A stretch of 18,735 nt of DNA from CAZMJG01 sp964576365 (lineage in GTDB: Bacteria > Patescibacteriota > Microgenomatia > UBA1406 > GWC2-37-13). The translations under genes and the position numbers were made by a program. Positions 12,695 to 18,735 of the stretch are shown one piece after another; position 1 is the first letter of the stretch; every line of letters begins with the position of its first letter. The notes beneath the pieces are model-generated. The model was not told where the DNA came from and ran no database searches. It worked only from the letters and a program-made list of their open reading frames with translations. The stretch spans positions 1-18,735 of the forward strand of contig CAZNUT010000030.1 in NCBI GenBank assembly GCA_964576365.1, written 5' to 3'.

Positions 12695-13106
12695 GGGGAT
12701 GCACGGCTTCGACGTGAAGATCGCACGTTTATAAACAGCTCGGGCGTACCAGAACGTCACTCGGAAAACAATAACTGCTAAAAATAAAGCCATTTTTGGC
12801 CAATTAGCACGTGATACTGTGAACACAGCTCTTGGCACCAACGAATTTGCTTCACGCAGATCGTTTGCCATGATGACTGCTTAATCAGTATCATGCACCT
12901 ATATCGGATCCTCAATAAGATATAGGCAAACTATTGAGGTGCGGATGTATGAAGTTCTCGATCTTCATGCGTCTTAAGCCAATGAATCGACTTCACAAAA
13001 ATGGTTTCATCGTTTTCCTTTTTGTGAGAAGCAAAAATGATGTATCTCGAGCTACACTGTTTATGATCTGCCTTCGCGGACCCGGGTTCAACTCCCGGCA
13101 TCTCCA
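12695..13106 (+). ncRNA. ssrA: tmRNA (SsrA)
   Basis: tmRNA rescues stalled ribosomes and tags the nascent protein. The 5' end GGGGATGCACGGCTTCGACG pairs with the 3' end CATCTCC (7 bp, one G-U), and the T-arm CCGGG-TTCAACT-CCCGG is intact. A is the discriminator and CCA is not encoded. Helix 2 forms between ATAAACAGCTCGGG and CTCGAGCT...CTGTTTAT. The stop-codon helix H5 (12870-12879 with 12886-12894) presents TAA in its loop. PK2 is clear: CCTATATC (12898-12905) with 12919-12926, crossed by CCTCAATA (12910-12917) with 12932-12939. Two further pseudoknot-like units follow near 12950-13045. Length 412 nt is longer than the usual 350-370, mainly because of the long tag reading frame. Confidence 0.95.
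12777..12884 (+). other. tmRNA tag reading frame, 35 codons
   Basis: The resume codon is assigned to GCT at 12777, after ATAACT, which resembles the ATAGTC-GCA context of E. coli. The frame starts AKNKAIFGQLARD and ends RRSFAMMTA before TAA at 12882-12884 in the loop of helix H5. A hydrophobic Ala-ending tail is as expected for a degradation tag, but most tags have 8-15 residues and mycoplasma tags about 27. The stop position is well supported by structure; the resume point is less certain, and a later resume codon would shorten the tag. Confidence 0.6.
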
Positions 13107-13117
13107 CTCCGACTCGC

Positions 13118-13165
13118 TTCGCTCGCTCAGTGTAAACACATTGTTTGCCTGAGAAGCGAGGCGAA
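13118..13165 (+). terminator. Long imperfect hairpin after tmRNA
   Basis: TTCGC/TCGC/TCAG (13118-13130) pairs with the segments of 13149-13165 with small bulges, and GTAAACA (13132-13138) pairs with TGTTTGC (13142-13148) around a 3-nt loop. It starts 11 nt after the tmRNA 3' end and may stop transcription or define processing. No T run follows, so intrinsic termination is uncertain. The CTCGCTTCGCTCGCTC part resembles a common palindromic repeat. Confidence 0.4.
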
Positions 13166-13240
13166 ACCCTGAGTGAATCCGAGCTGATAATGAGGAGGAA
13201 TCGAAGGGCTTTATTCTGATTCCATTGAAAGAGCGCCTGT

Positions 13241-13494
13241 ATGTTTTGGTTTACCTATATACTCTTTTGTTCAGATATCTCTTATTATGTAGGCATAACC
13301 AACGATTTAGAAAAGAGAGTCACTCTTCATAATGCTGGAAAAAAGACTCAAAATACTCATCATCCAAACTACCAGTTAAGTTAATTTATTCTGAGAGTCA
13401 TCCCAATAAATCTGAAGCCTTAAAAAGGGAAATTCAGCTAAAAGGTTGGTCTAGAATTAAGAAAGAAAGATTGATAAAAGGATTGTTGAAATAA
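13241..13494 (+). pseudogene. Frameshifted GIY-YIG endonuclease next to tmRNA
   Basis: Frame one from ATG 13241 reads MFWFTYILLCSDISYYVGIT then NDLEKRVTLHNAG, with the GIY-equivalent TYI, the YVG, catalytic R26 and H30, and stops at TAA 13382. The remainder continues in another frame from about 13381: 'LIYSESHPNKSEALKREIQL' and KGWSRIKKERLIKGLLK, ending with TAA at 13492-13494, and includes the metal-binding glutamate of 'KREIQLKGW'. One missing base in the TTAAGTTA region (expected codon AAG) explains it. Fused, the product would be about 84 aa, the normal family size. It differs in sequence from the GIY-YIG at tRNA-Gln. Either a recent pseudogene or a sequencing indel. Confidence 0.8.
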
Positions 13495-13501
13495 ACTAAT
13501 A

Positions 13502-14245
13502 CTACTTCACTCCATTTTGAATTAGTTTTTGAAGATGAGACAAAAACTTTTCTTGCAGCTCTTCGAAATTTTTTATTTTTTCTTCTGCTTCTTCATTACA
13601 TTTGTACGTGAATTCAGCTTTTCCATCAGTCTTCATCTTTACAGGTAGATCTAGCAGAATATTCATTCGCGTGTACCACTTCAAAATGTTTTCTGGAAAC
13701 AGTCGCTTTAACGGCTCATTGAATTCAGACGGAATTAAATAAAAAATCACATTATTGTGTCCTTTAATAAGTTTTGTAAAAGGGAAAAAGTTGAAAGTGA
13801 CGTTTGAGATTGCATTATCCCACTGAAATCCATGATCTTCAGCAACAACAGTAATATTCAGCTTATCTAAATTTTGAGCTTTCATAACAAGACGAATAGC
13901 TGTTTTTACTGAAATGCCTCTATAGATCTCATCATCTACAAACAGTATATTTTCTATTTTTTCTATTCCTTCAAGCTGTTTTTTCGCCTCCTTCAAGAAA
14001 ATGTCGTTATTGAATAATTCTTTTTCGTTGTCGTCACTGAAACGTAGAAGCGGTAGCGCCAACACGGGAGGCATGGTTATTTTCAACTCATTTAGAATGA
14101 GTTGCGTGAACCTGATCATTACTAGACCAGTATTACCCACTCCAATGACAAGATCATAGTTGTTTTTTGCAAACAACTGCTGAATAGTTTTTACAAACTT
14201 GTCCAAACGATCTTCACCAACTTTTTGATAATTAAAATCACGCAT
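13502..14245 (-). CDS. Type I phosphoribosyltransferase-like protein
   Basis: The PRPP-binding loop is 'NILFVDDEIYRGISVKTAI' (99-117): hydrophobic strand, two acidic residues, then a glycine/serine loop. The N-terminal strand 'YDLVIGVGNTGLVMI' (30-44) supplies the pyrophosphate loop. The remaining 130 residues ('WDNAISNVTFNFFPFTKLIK' onward, with a lysine/glutamate-rich C-terminal helix) form an unusual, longer tail than in nucleobase salvage enzymes (about 180 aa). Substrate is not predictable; salvage, regulation or surface-related PRTase roles are all possible. The start ATG 14245 lies 24 nt after a TATAAT. The gene is convergent with the broken GIY-YIG frame (7 nt apart). Confidence 0.7.
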   Translation of the reverse strand: MRDFNYQKVGEDRLDKFVKTIQQLFAKNNYDLVIGVGNTGLVMIRFTQLILNELKITMPPVLALPLLRFSDDNEKELFNNDIFLKEAKKQLEGIEKIENILFVDDEIYRGISVKTAIRLVMKAQNLDKLNITVVAEDHGFQWDNAISNVTFNFFPFTKLIKGHNNVIFYLIPSEFNEPLKRLFPENILKWYTRMNILLDLPVKMKTDGKAEFTYKCNEEAEEKIKNFEELQEKFLSHLQKLIQNGVK

Positions 14246-14268
14246 AAAGCATAGAAAGAATGTTTCTC

Positions 14269-14274
14269 ATTATA
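14269..14274 (-). promoter_or_regulatory. -10 element of the phosphoribosyltransferase gene
   Basis: Minus-strand TATAAT 23 nt before the ATG at 14245. No recognisable -35 at 16-18 nt. Confidence 0.4.
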
Positions 14275-14312
14275 TAAAAAGAACTTCTGATAGTAGGGTG
14301 TATGTAAGGTAG

Positions 14313-14552
14313 TTATGCATTGAGGAATATGCCCGCGGTGTCTATGTGCGATTGATGTTCAAGTAGAGGTGCTTGTTCTGCGTGTGGCTTATTGGTTTCG
14401 TTAAGACGTTGAGAGATCTCAAAAGCAGTCTCAGCGAGTAAAGATTCAACTTTTATTCCTTTGTCACTCATACGCTCTCTGAATGTTTTTTGAAAAAGTT
14501 CCATACGATATAATACGCTTGAAAAAGCAGTTGTTATTATTTTTCTACTCAA
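14313..14552 (-). CDS. Unknown small protein downstream of mscL
   Basis: The 79-aa frame begins with TTG at 14552, overlapping the mscL stop by 4 nt (TTGA), which favours coupling; the first ATG is at 14504 and would give 63 aa (MELFQKTFRERMSDKG). The sequence is helical and charged, with 'SLLAETAFEISQRLNE', and has no membrane segment or known motif. A TATTAT lies just upstream of the ATG, so an independent start is possible. No family recognised. Confidence 0.45.
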   Translation of the reverse strand: MSRKIITTAFSSVLYRMELFQKTFRERMSDKGIKVESLLAETAFEISQRLNETNKPHAEQAPLLEHQSHIDTAGIFLNA

Positions 14553-14851
14553 CCTTTCTTCTTATCTAGTCTGTCCAGTTTTAAACCATGCACGACATAA
14601 TACACGACCGCCGCGATCACGATAAAATCAAGAAGAACGCTGAGAAAATGGCCATACATCATTTTTGCGCCAAATATATTGAGATAGGCGCTTTCCAGAC
14701 CTTTTGTGCTCCCCAATATCAAGCCCAAAATGGGGTTAATCAAGTCGCTCACCAAAGAGGTGACAACTTTGGACACAGATCCGCCGAGGATAAAACCAAC
14801 CGCGAGACCCACAACTCCTTGTTCGCGAACAAACTCCATAAAACCCTTCAT
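14549..14851 (-). CDS. mscL: Large-conductance mechanosensitive channel MscL
   Basis: MscL opens under membrane tension and releases solutes during osmotic downshock. The 100-aa protein from ATG 14851 starts MKGFMEFVREQGVVGLAVGF, matching the amphipathic N-terminal helix and pore helix TM1 ('GLAVGFILGGSVSKVVTSLV' with the Gly/Ala/Ser packing face), then 'DLINPILGLILG', the periplasmic loop, TM2 ('FLSVLLDFIVIAAVVYYVV') and a short charged C-terminus without the long cytoplasmic bundle. The open frame extends 33 residues upstream to 14950, but a good promoter lies inside that extension and homologues begin here, so 14851 is chosen. No Shine-Dalgarno is visible. Somewhat shorter than the E. coli protein (136 aa), mostly by loop and C-terminal reduction. 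Confidence 0.85.
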   Translation of the reverse strand: MKGFMEFVREQGVVGLAVGFILGGSVSKVVTSLVSDLINPILGLILGSTKGLESAYLNIFGAKMMYGHFLSVLLDFIVIAAVVYYVVHGLKLDRLDKKKG

Positions 14852-14882
14852 AGTAGAAAATAAAAATGTAATAATTGAGACT

Positions 14883-14910
14883 ATTATAGCAGTCATTCTT
14901 ATACATTCAA
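14883..14910 (-). promoter_or_regulatory. Promoter of mscL
   Basis: Minus-strand TTGAAT (14910-14905) and TATAAT (14888-14883) with a 16-nt spacer. Predicted start near 14876 leaves about 25 nt of leader to the ATG at 14851. Confidence 0.65.
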
Positions 14911-15013
14911 TTGCGCTTGACAACATAAACAATCGTTTACTATACTTCATGAATATCTAGTAATAAATTCAGAATTAAGAAATAAGAATTAAAAAATTTT
15001 ATTTATTAGTTCG

Positions 15014-15035
15014 TTCGTAGGCTTGCGAAATACGA
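15014..15035. promoter_or_regulatory. Candidate LexA operator
   Basis: TTCG (15014-15017) and CGAA (15026-15029) form a TTCG-N8-CGAA palindrome, overlapped by TCGTA (15015-15019) and TACGA (15031-15035). It lies 13-34 nt upstream of the lexA start, where an autoregulatory operator is expected. It does not match the Gram-positive CGAAC-N4-GTTCG or the E. coli box, so support is weak. Confidence 0.3.
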
Positions 15036-15047
15036 GATATTTTAATT

Positions 15048-15614
15048 ATGGAAGCTATTTTACTACCTATAAAAAAGTTTTATCGCAAAAACAGACGTTT
15101 ACCTTCTTATTCTGAAATGCTGAAGCTTTTTGGCGTGGCATCAAAAAAAACTATTTATGATTACATGCAAAAACTGGTTGACGGTGGTTTTTTAAAAAAA
15201 GTCGGCAACAAATTTGCACCAACCAGTAGATTTTTTGCTCTTCCAGTGCTTGGTATGATTCGCGCTGGTTACCCGATCATAGCCGAAGAAGACAGGCGAT
15301 ACCTCACCATCGATGAATACCTTATTGAAAATCCCGATAATTCGTTTCTTCTGAAAGTGCAGGGAGACTCTATGGTGGAAGCTGGTATTTTTGAAGGCGA
15401 TCTTGTTGTCATAGAGCAAAAGAAAAGTGCGCAGCATGGTGATATCGTGCTCGCCGAAATAGACCGTGAATGGACACTCAAAATCTTTCAAAAAGACATA
15501 AAGACCCAAACTCCTTTTCTCAAGGCTGCAAACCCAAAATACCCTCCCTTTCACCCCAGTCGGGAACTCATGATCCACGGCATCGTGCGCGCAGTACTTC
15601 GTAAGGTTAATTAG
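15048..15614 (+). CDS. lexA: LexA-type repressor/S24 peptidase
   Basis: A repressor of the SOS regulon that cleaves itself when RecA is activated. The N-terminal winged helix is visible as 'RRLPSYSEMLKLFGVASKKT' and 'IYDYMQKLVDGGFLKKVGNK' (16-55). The cleavage site is the Ala-Gly of 'GMIRAGYP' (A73-G74). The S24 dyad is S108 in 'VQGDSMVEAGI' and K145 in 'WTLKIF'. The length, 188 aa, is slightly less than usual LexA (about 200). ATG 15048 lacks a Shine-Dalgarno. It is divergent from mscL. No other match to the palindrome upstream was noticed in the window, so its regulon is not visible here. A LexA-like regulator of other genes remains possible. Confidence 0.88.
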   Translation: MEAILLPIKKFYRKNRRLPSYSEMLKLFGVASKKTIYDYMQKLVDGGFLKKVGNKFAPTSRFFALPVLGMIRAGYPIIAEEDRRYLTIDEYLIENPDNSFLLKVQGDSMVEAGIFEGDLVVIEQKKSAQHGDIVLAEIDREWTLKIFQKDIKTQTPFLKAANPKYPPFHPSRELMIHGIVRAVLRKVN

Positions 15615-15675
15615 CTCTACCTCACTCTATTTCCCTACACATTGGTTCCTCATATATAAAAAATGTGACAAGGAG

Positions 15676-15681
15676 TATAAT
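15676..15681 (+). promoter_or_regulatory. -10 element of pflBA
   Basis: TATAAT preceded by AGGAG, 39 nt before the pflB start. No clear -35. The gap 15615-15719 shows no terminator hairpin after lexA. Confidence 0.45.
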
Positions 15682-15719
15682 CACCTATTATTAATAATTT
15701 GTAAGAAAGGCAACATTCT

Positions 15720-17942
15720 ATGGGTCTTGATTCAAAAAAAGGTGAATGGCAGGAACATATTCAAGTGCGCGATTTTATTTTTCAGCATATTACTACGTAC
15801 GACGGAGACAGTTCATTTCTCGCTGGTCCTACTTCTCGCACCAAAAAGTTATGGGAACGGTGCAAAAAATTACTTGTAGATGAATTAAAAAAAGGTGGCG
15901 TTTTGGGAATTGACACAAAACGAGTATCGAGTATCACAAGCCATCCTCCCGGATACATTAATAAACAACTGGAATTGATTGTAGGACTACAAACAGATAA
16001 ACCATTAAAGCGGGCATTAAAACCACTTGGTGGAATCCGCGTGGTCGAAAAAGCATGCGCTGAGCATAATGAGCAGGTCTCTCCAGAAATAAGTTCAATT
16101 TTTCGCACCTATAGAAAAACACACAATGACGGAGTTTTTGATGCGTATACAGCTGAAATGAGACTCTACCGCTCAGCGGGAGTCTTGACCGGTTTGCCAG
16201 ATAATTATGCCCGGGGCAGAATCATCGGAGATTACCGACGGGTTGCTCTGTACGGAATTGACCGACTTATTCTCGAAAAACAAAAAGACAAAGAAGGTCT
16301 ATTGGGTGAAATGGAAGATGAAAAAATACGTTTACGTGAAGAGGTGAGTGAGCAGATCAGAGCGCTGGTGGCCATGAAAGAAATGGCAATGACATATGGT
16401 TTTGACATATCAAAACCAGCGCAAAACGCCAAAGAAGCCGTGCAGTGGATTTACTTTGCTTATCTCGCAGCGCTTAAAGAGCATGATGGTGCGGCTATGA
16501 GTCTTGGAAATGTCAGCTCATTTATAGATATTTATATCGAACGTGATTTACAAAAAGGCATCCTGAACGAATCTGGAGCGCAGGAATTGATCGATCAGCT
16601 CATCATCAAACTGCGGCTGGTGAGGCACTTACGAATGAATGAATACAATTCATTGTTTGCCGGCGATCCAACTTGGCTTACTGAATCCCTGGGTGGTTTG
16701 TGGATGAACGGTGAACACAAAGTGACAAAAACAACCTATAGGTTTTTACAATCTTTATATAATCTTGGTCCAGCTCCAGAGCCAAATTTGACTGTGCTTT
16801 GGTCTCAAAAACTACCTGAGAATTTTAAATCATTTTGTGCAAAAGTATCAATTGACACATCTTCAATTCAATATGAAAATGATGATTTGATGCGAGAAAT
16901 TTCATGCAGTGATGATTACGGCATCAGCTGTTGTGTATCACAGCTCAAAAGCGGAAGCCAGATGCAGTTTTTTGGTGCCCGGTGCAATTTGGCCAAAACT
17001 CTATTGCTTGCTCTCAATCAAGGAAAAGATGAGCATAGTGCAAAAATACTTGTCCCAAACATTGATCAGTTATCAGCAAAATCGTTACGGTATGAAGATG
17101 TAATAAAATTGTTTAAAAAATCAATTGACCATGTAGTGGGAGTGTACGTGAACACGATGAACGTCATCCATTATATGCACGATAAGTATTATTATGAGCG
17201 CGCGCAGATGGCTTTACTTGATACTGACGTAGATAGAGTGATGGCGTTTGGGATTGCGGGTCTGTCGGTTGTGGTAGATTCTTTATCTGCTATTCGATAT
17301 GCACGTGTGACTCCTGTCCGCAATGAGCAGGGTATAGCTACTGATTTTGTGACTAAGGGAGAGTTTCCTGCATACGGCAACGATGATGACAAGGCTGATA
17401 AAATCGCCAAAGAAATTGTTTCGTATTTTTATCAACAATTAACCAAGCATCATATTTATCGAAATGCAAAGCCCACACTTTCTGTTCTTACCATTACCTC
17501 AAATGTAGTGTATGGTAAAAAAACAGGCTCGACGCCAGATGGTCGCAAAGATGGTGAGCCATTTGCACCTGGGGCAAATCCTATGCATGGCCGAGATGTG
17601 AATGGTGCCGTTGCCTGTCTAAACTCAGTTGCCAAGCTTCCATATGAAGTTTGTCGTGACGGAATATCAAACACGTTTACGGTTGTTCCACATACGCTGG
17701 GATCTACGCCCGAAGAACAAAATGAAAATCTGTCGGCACTGCTTGATGGTTATTTCAGCAAACAGGCTCATCATCTCAATGTCAATGTTCTCAGAAAAGA
17801 GACATTGCTTCGAGCCATGGAACACCCTGAAGAGTATCCGCAATTAACCATACGCGTATCTGGATATGCAGTTCATTTTGTAAAACTGAGTCGTGAACAG
17901 CAGCAAGAAGTCATTTCACGTACGTTTTTTGAATCTCTCTAA
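15720..17942 (+). CDS. pflB: Formate C-acetyltransferase (pyruvate formate-lyase)
   Basis: PFL converts pyruvate and CoA to acetyl-CoA and formate by a glycyl-radical mechanism, in the anaerobic cytoplasm. The paired catalytic cysteines are in 'DDYGISCCVSQ' (C404, C405; E. coli C418/C419), and the C-terminal glycyl-radical loop is 'TIRVSGYAVHFVKL' (G715). The double cysteine separates true PFL from glycerol dehydratase or choline lyase relatives, which have one. Length 740 aa is close to the usual 750-760. Other landmarks are 'TGLPDNYARGRIIGDYRRVA' and 'TPDGRKDGEPFAPGANPMHG'. An AAAGG ribosome site lies about 9 nt before ATG 15720. It is followed one base later by the activase gene, forming a pflBA operon. 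Confidence 0.95.
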   Translation: MGLDSKKGEWQEHIQVRDFIFQHITTYDGDSSFLAGPTSRTKKLWERCKKLLVDELKKGGVLGIDTKRVSSITSHPPGYINKQLELIVGLQTDKPLKRALKPLGGIRVVEKACAEHNEQVSPEISSIFRTYRKTHNDGVFDAYTAEMRLYRSAGVLTGLPDNYARGRIIGDYRRVALYGIDRLILEKQKDKEGLLGEMEDEKIRLREEVSEQIRALVAMKEMAMTYGFDISKPAQNAKEAVQWIYFAYLAALKEHDGAAMSLGNVSSFIDIYIERDLQKGILNESGAQELIDQLIIKLRLVRHLRMNEYNSLFAGDPTWLTESLGGLWMNGEHKVTKTTYRFLQSLYNLGPAPEPNLTVLWSQKLPENFKSFCAKVSIDTSSIQYENDDLMREISCSDDYGISCCVSQLKSGSQMQFFGARCNLAKTLLLALNQGKDEHSAKILVPNIDQLSAKSLRYEDVIKLFKKSIDHVVGVYVNTMNVIHYMHDKYYYERAQMALLDTDVDRVMAFGIAGLSVVVDSLSAIRYARVTPVRNEQGIATDFVTKGEFPAYGNDDDKADKIAKEIVSYFYQQLTKHHIYRNAKPTLSVLTITSNVVYGKKTGSTPDGRKDGEPFAPGANPMHGRDVNGAVACLNSVAKLPYEVCRDGISNTFTVVPHTLGSTPEEQNENLSALLDGYFSKQAHHLNVNVLRKETLLRAMEHPEEYPQLTIRVSGYAVHFVKLSREQQQEVISRTFFESL

Positions 17943-17943
17943 T

Positions 17944-18669
17944 ATGCTGCGCGTTCATTCATTTGAGACGTTTGGTACTCACGAAGGGCCAGGCATCCGT
18001 TTTGTGGTTTTTCTGCAAGGATGTCATTTCCGCTGCTTGTATTGTCACAATCCCGACACATGGAGTACAAGCGGAGGAAGTGAATATACGATTGAAAGCA
18101 TAAGTGCCAAAGCATTAAAAGAGAAGTGTTATTTTGGGAAAAAAGGAGGTGTGACAGTGAGCGGTGGGGAGCCATTAGTTCAACGGATTGAGCTTGCAAG
18201 GTTGTTTGCGTTATTGCAAAAAGATAGCATTCATACAGCTTTAGACACAAACGGATATTTTGTGGACGATTTTGCAAAGCAAGTCCTTAAGTTCACAAAC
18301 CTAGCTTTGCTAGATGTGAAGCATATTGATGAAAAAAAACATCAAATTCTCACAGGGCAATCCAATCGACATGTTTTACAATTTGCTGATATATTGAGAG
18401 AGATGAACGTGCCAACATGGTTGCGGTATGTTCTTGTTCCAGGCATTACAGATATAGAATCGGATTTGCATAGATGGGGTAAACATTTTCAAGCGTATTC
18501 AAATGTGGAAAGGGTCGAAATTTTGCCATATCACACACTTGGCGTATACAAATATCGTCAACTGGGCTTACAATATAAACTTGATCATTGTCTTCCTCCC
18601 AGTGAAGCAACGATACAAAAAACAAAAACAATTTTTGCTCAATATTTTGCACAGGTGACAATCCGTTAA
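17944..18669 (+). CDS. pflA: Pyruvate formate-lyase activating enzyme (radical SAM)
   Basis: It generates the glycyl radical on PflB using S-adenosylmethionine and a [4Fe-4S] cluster. The cluster cysteines are C27, C31 and C34 in 'QGCHFRCLYCHNPDTW', and SAM-binding motifs are 'VTVSGGEPLVQ', 'ALDTNGY' and 'LLDVKHID'. 'RYVLVPGITD' and 'VEILPYHTLGVYKY' are typical of PflA rather than the larger ferredoxin-domain activases. The start at ATG 17944 lies 1 nt after the pflB stop; the open frame extends upstream inside pflB but homologues start at 'L.VHSFET.GT.EGPGIRFV'. Length 241 aa is normal (about 246). Translation is probably coupled to pflB. Confidence 0.95.
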   Translation: MLRVHSFETFGTHEGPGIRFVVFLQGCHFRCLYCHNPDTWSTSGGSEYTIESISAKALKEKCYFGKKGGVTVSGGEPLVQRIELARLFALLQKDSIHTALDTNGYFVDDFAKQVLKFTNLALLDVKHIDEKKHQILTGQSNRHVLQFADILREMNVPTWLRYVLVPGITDIESDLHRWGKHFQAYSNVERVEILPYHTLGVYKYRQLGLQYKLDHCLPPSEATIQKTKTIFAQYFAQVTIR

Positions 18670-18699
18670 TTTATTTATTTTGGTAATTAGTTGATTTCG

Positions 18700-18732
18700 T
18701 AACCACACATTAATATATTTAAGTTGTGGTTA
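18700..18732. repeat. Inverted repeat after pflA
   Basis: TAACCACA (18700-18707) and TGTGGTTA (18725-18732) are perfect 8-bp arms with a 17-nt AT-rich loop, 30 nt after the pflA stop. The window ends 3 nt later, so a following T run cannot be checked. It may be a terminator or an operator of the next gene. Confidence 0.35.
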
Positions 18733-18735
18733 TGC

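Noticed and set aside
12521..12871. 116-aa minus-strand frame and 76-aa + strand frame over the ssrA region
   Set aside because: They lie over the dispersed repeat and the 5' part of the structured tmRNA gene and match no protein family.
13495..13540. Duplicated 3' end of tmRNA beyond the second GIY-YIG gene
   Set aside because: Only a short CTTCACTCCA resemblance exists; no convincing repeat of the acceptor or T-arm.
14852..14950. 33-residue N-terminal extension of mscL
   Set aside because: A TTGAAT-16-TATAAT promoter lies inside it, and MscL homologues begin at the MKGFMEFVREQ equivalent.
14965..15000. AGAATTAA direct repeats upstream of lexA
   Set aside because: Short AT-rich repetition of a kind common in AT-rich intergenic DNA; no specific function can be supported.

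Overview
The window looks like a chromosomal segment of a Candidate Phyla Radiation (Patescibacteria) bacterium, probably near Parcubacteria or Microgenomates. This is inferred from several signs: small GIY-YIG genes beside structural RNA genes, a DUF5659-like protein with an associated 64-aa protein, a secreted cysteine-rich/TP-repeat protein ending in an 'MYIDLLPYL' type domain, tRNA and tmRNA genes without encoded CCA, few Shine-Dalgarno sequences, and TGA used as a stop (not code 25). No 16S or marker-gene placement is possible from the window itself.

Region A (1-7986) is the right-hand part of an integrated element. Reading inward it has a 30-aa membrane peptide, a zinc-ribbon/membrane/OB-type protein, a small XRE regulator facing an 8-bp inverted-repeat operator, an 'NAQKHG' protein, a 242-aa protein with a likely winged-helix C-terminus, a DUF5659-like protein, a 64-aa protein, a DUF669-like protein (possible ssDNA binding), an 874-aa primase-helicase (AEP primase, PriCT, P-loop helicase, zinc ribbon), a compact set of crossing inverted repeats, and a large serine recombinase split into two overlapping frames. 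The recombinase frame ends inside the antisense strand of a complete tRNA-Gln(CTG), so the element is integrated at the tRNA 3' half. Its far end is outside the window.

Region B (7916-8354) is a second invasion of the same tRNA gene. A GIY-YIG nuclease gene lies between the complete tRNA-Gln and an orphan copy of tRNA nucleotides 1-31, which sits just after a good extended -10 promoter. The orphan copy carries a 32-bp double-hairpin insertion in its D-arm. The simplest reading is that the GIY-YIG unit entered at the anticodon-loop boundary and brought its own 5' half, restoring the tRNA.

Region C (8352-11817, minus) is a two-gene surface operon: a 752-aa secreted protein (four C-S-x-x-DGG repeats, two Stig-like cysteine modules, a TP linker, a C-terminal beta-rich domain) and an O-antigen-ligase-family membrane protein.

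Region D (12024-13494) is the trans-translation locus: smpB, a dispersed palindromic repeat, and ssrA (tmRNA) with an apparent 35-codon tag. A frameshifted second GIY-YIG gene follows.

Region E (13502-18735) is housekeeping: a type I phosphoribosyltransferase, a small unknown protein overlapping mscL, a divergent lexA, and a pflB-pflA pair (pyruvate formate-lyase and its radical-SAM activase), which points to fermentative pyruvate cleavage to acetyl-CoA and formate.
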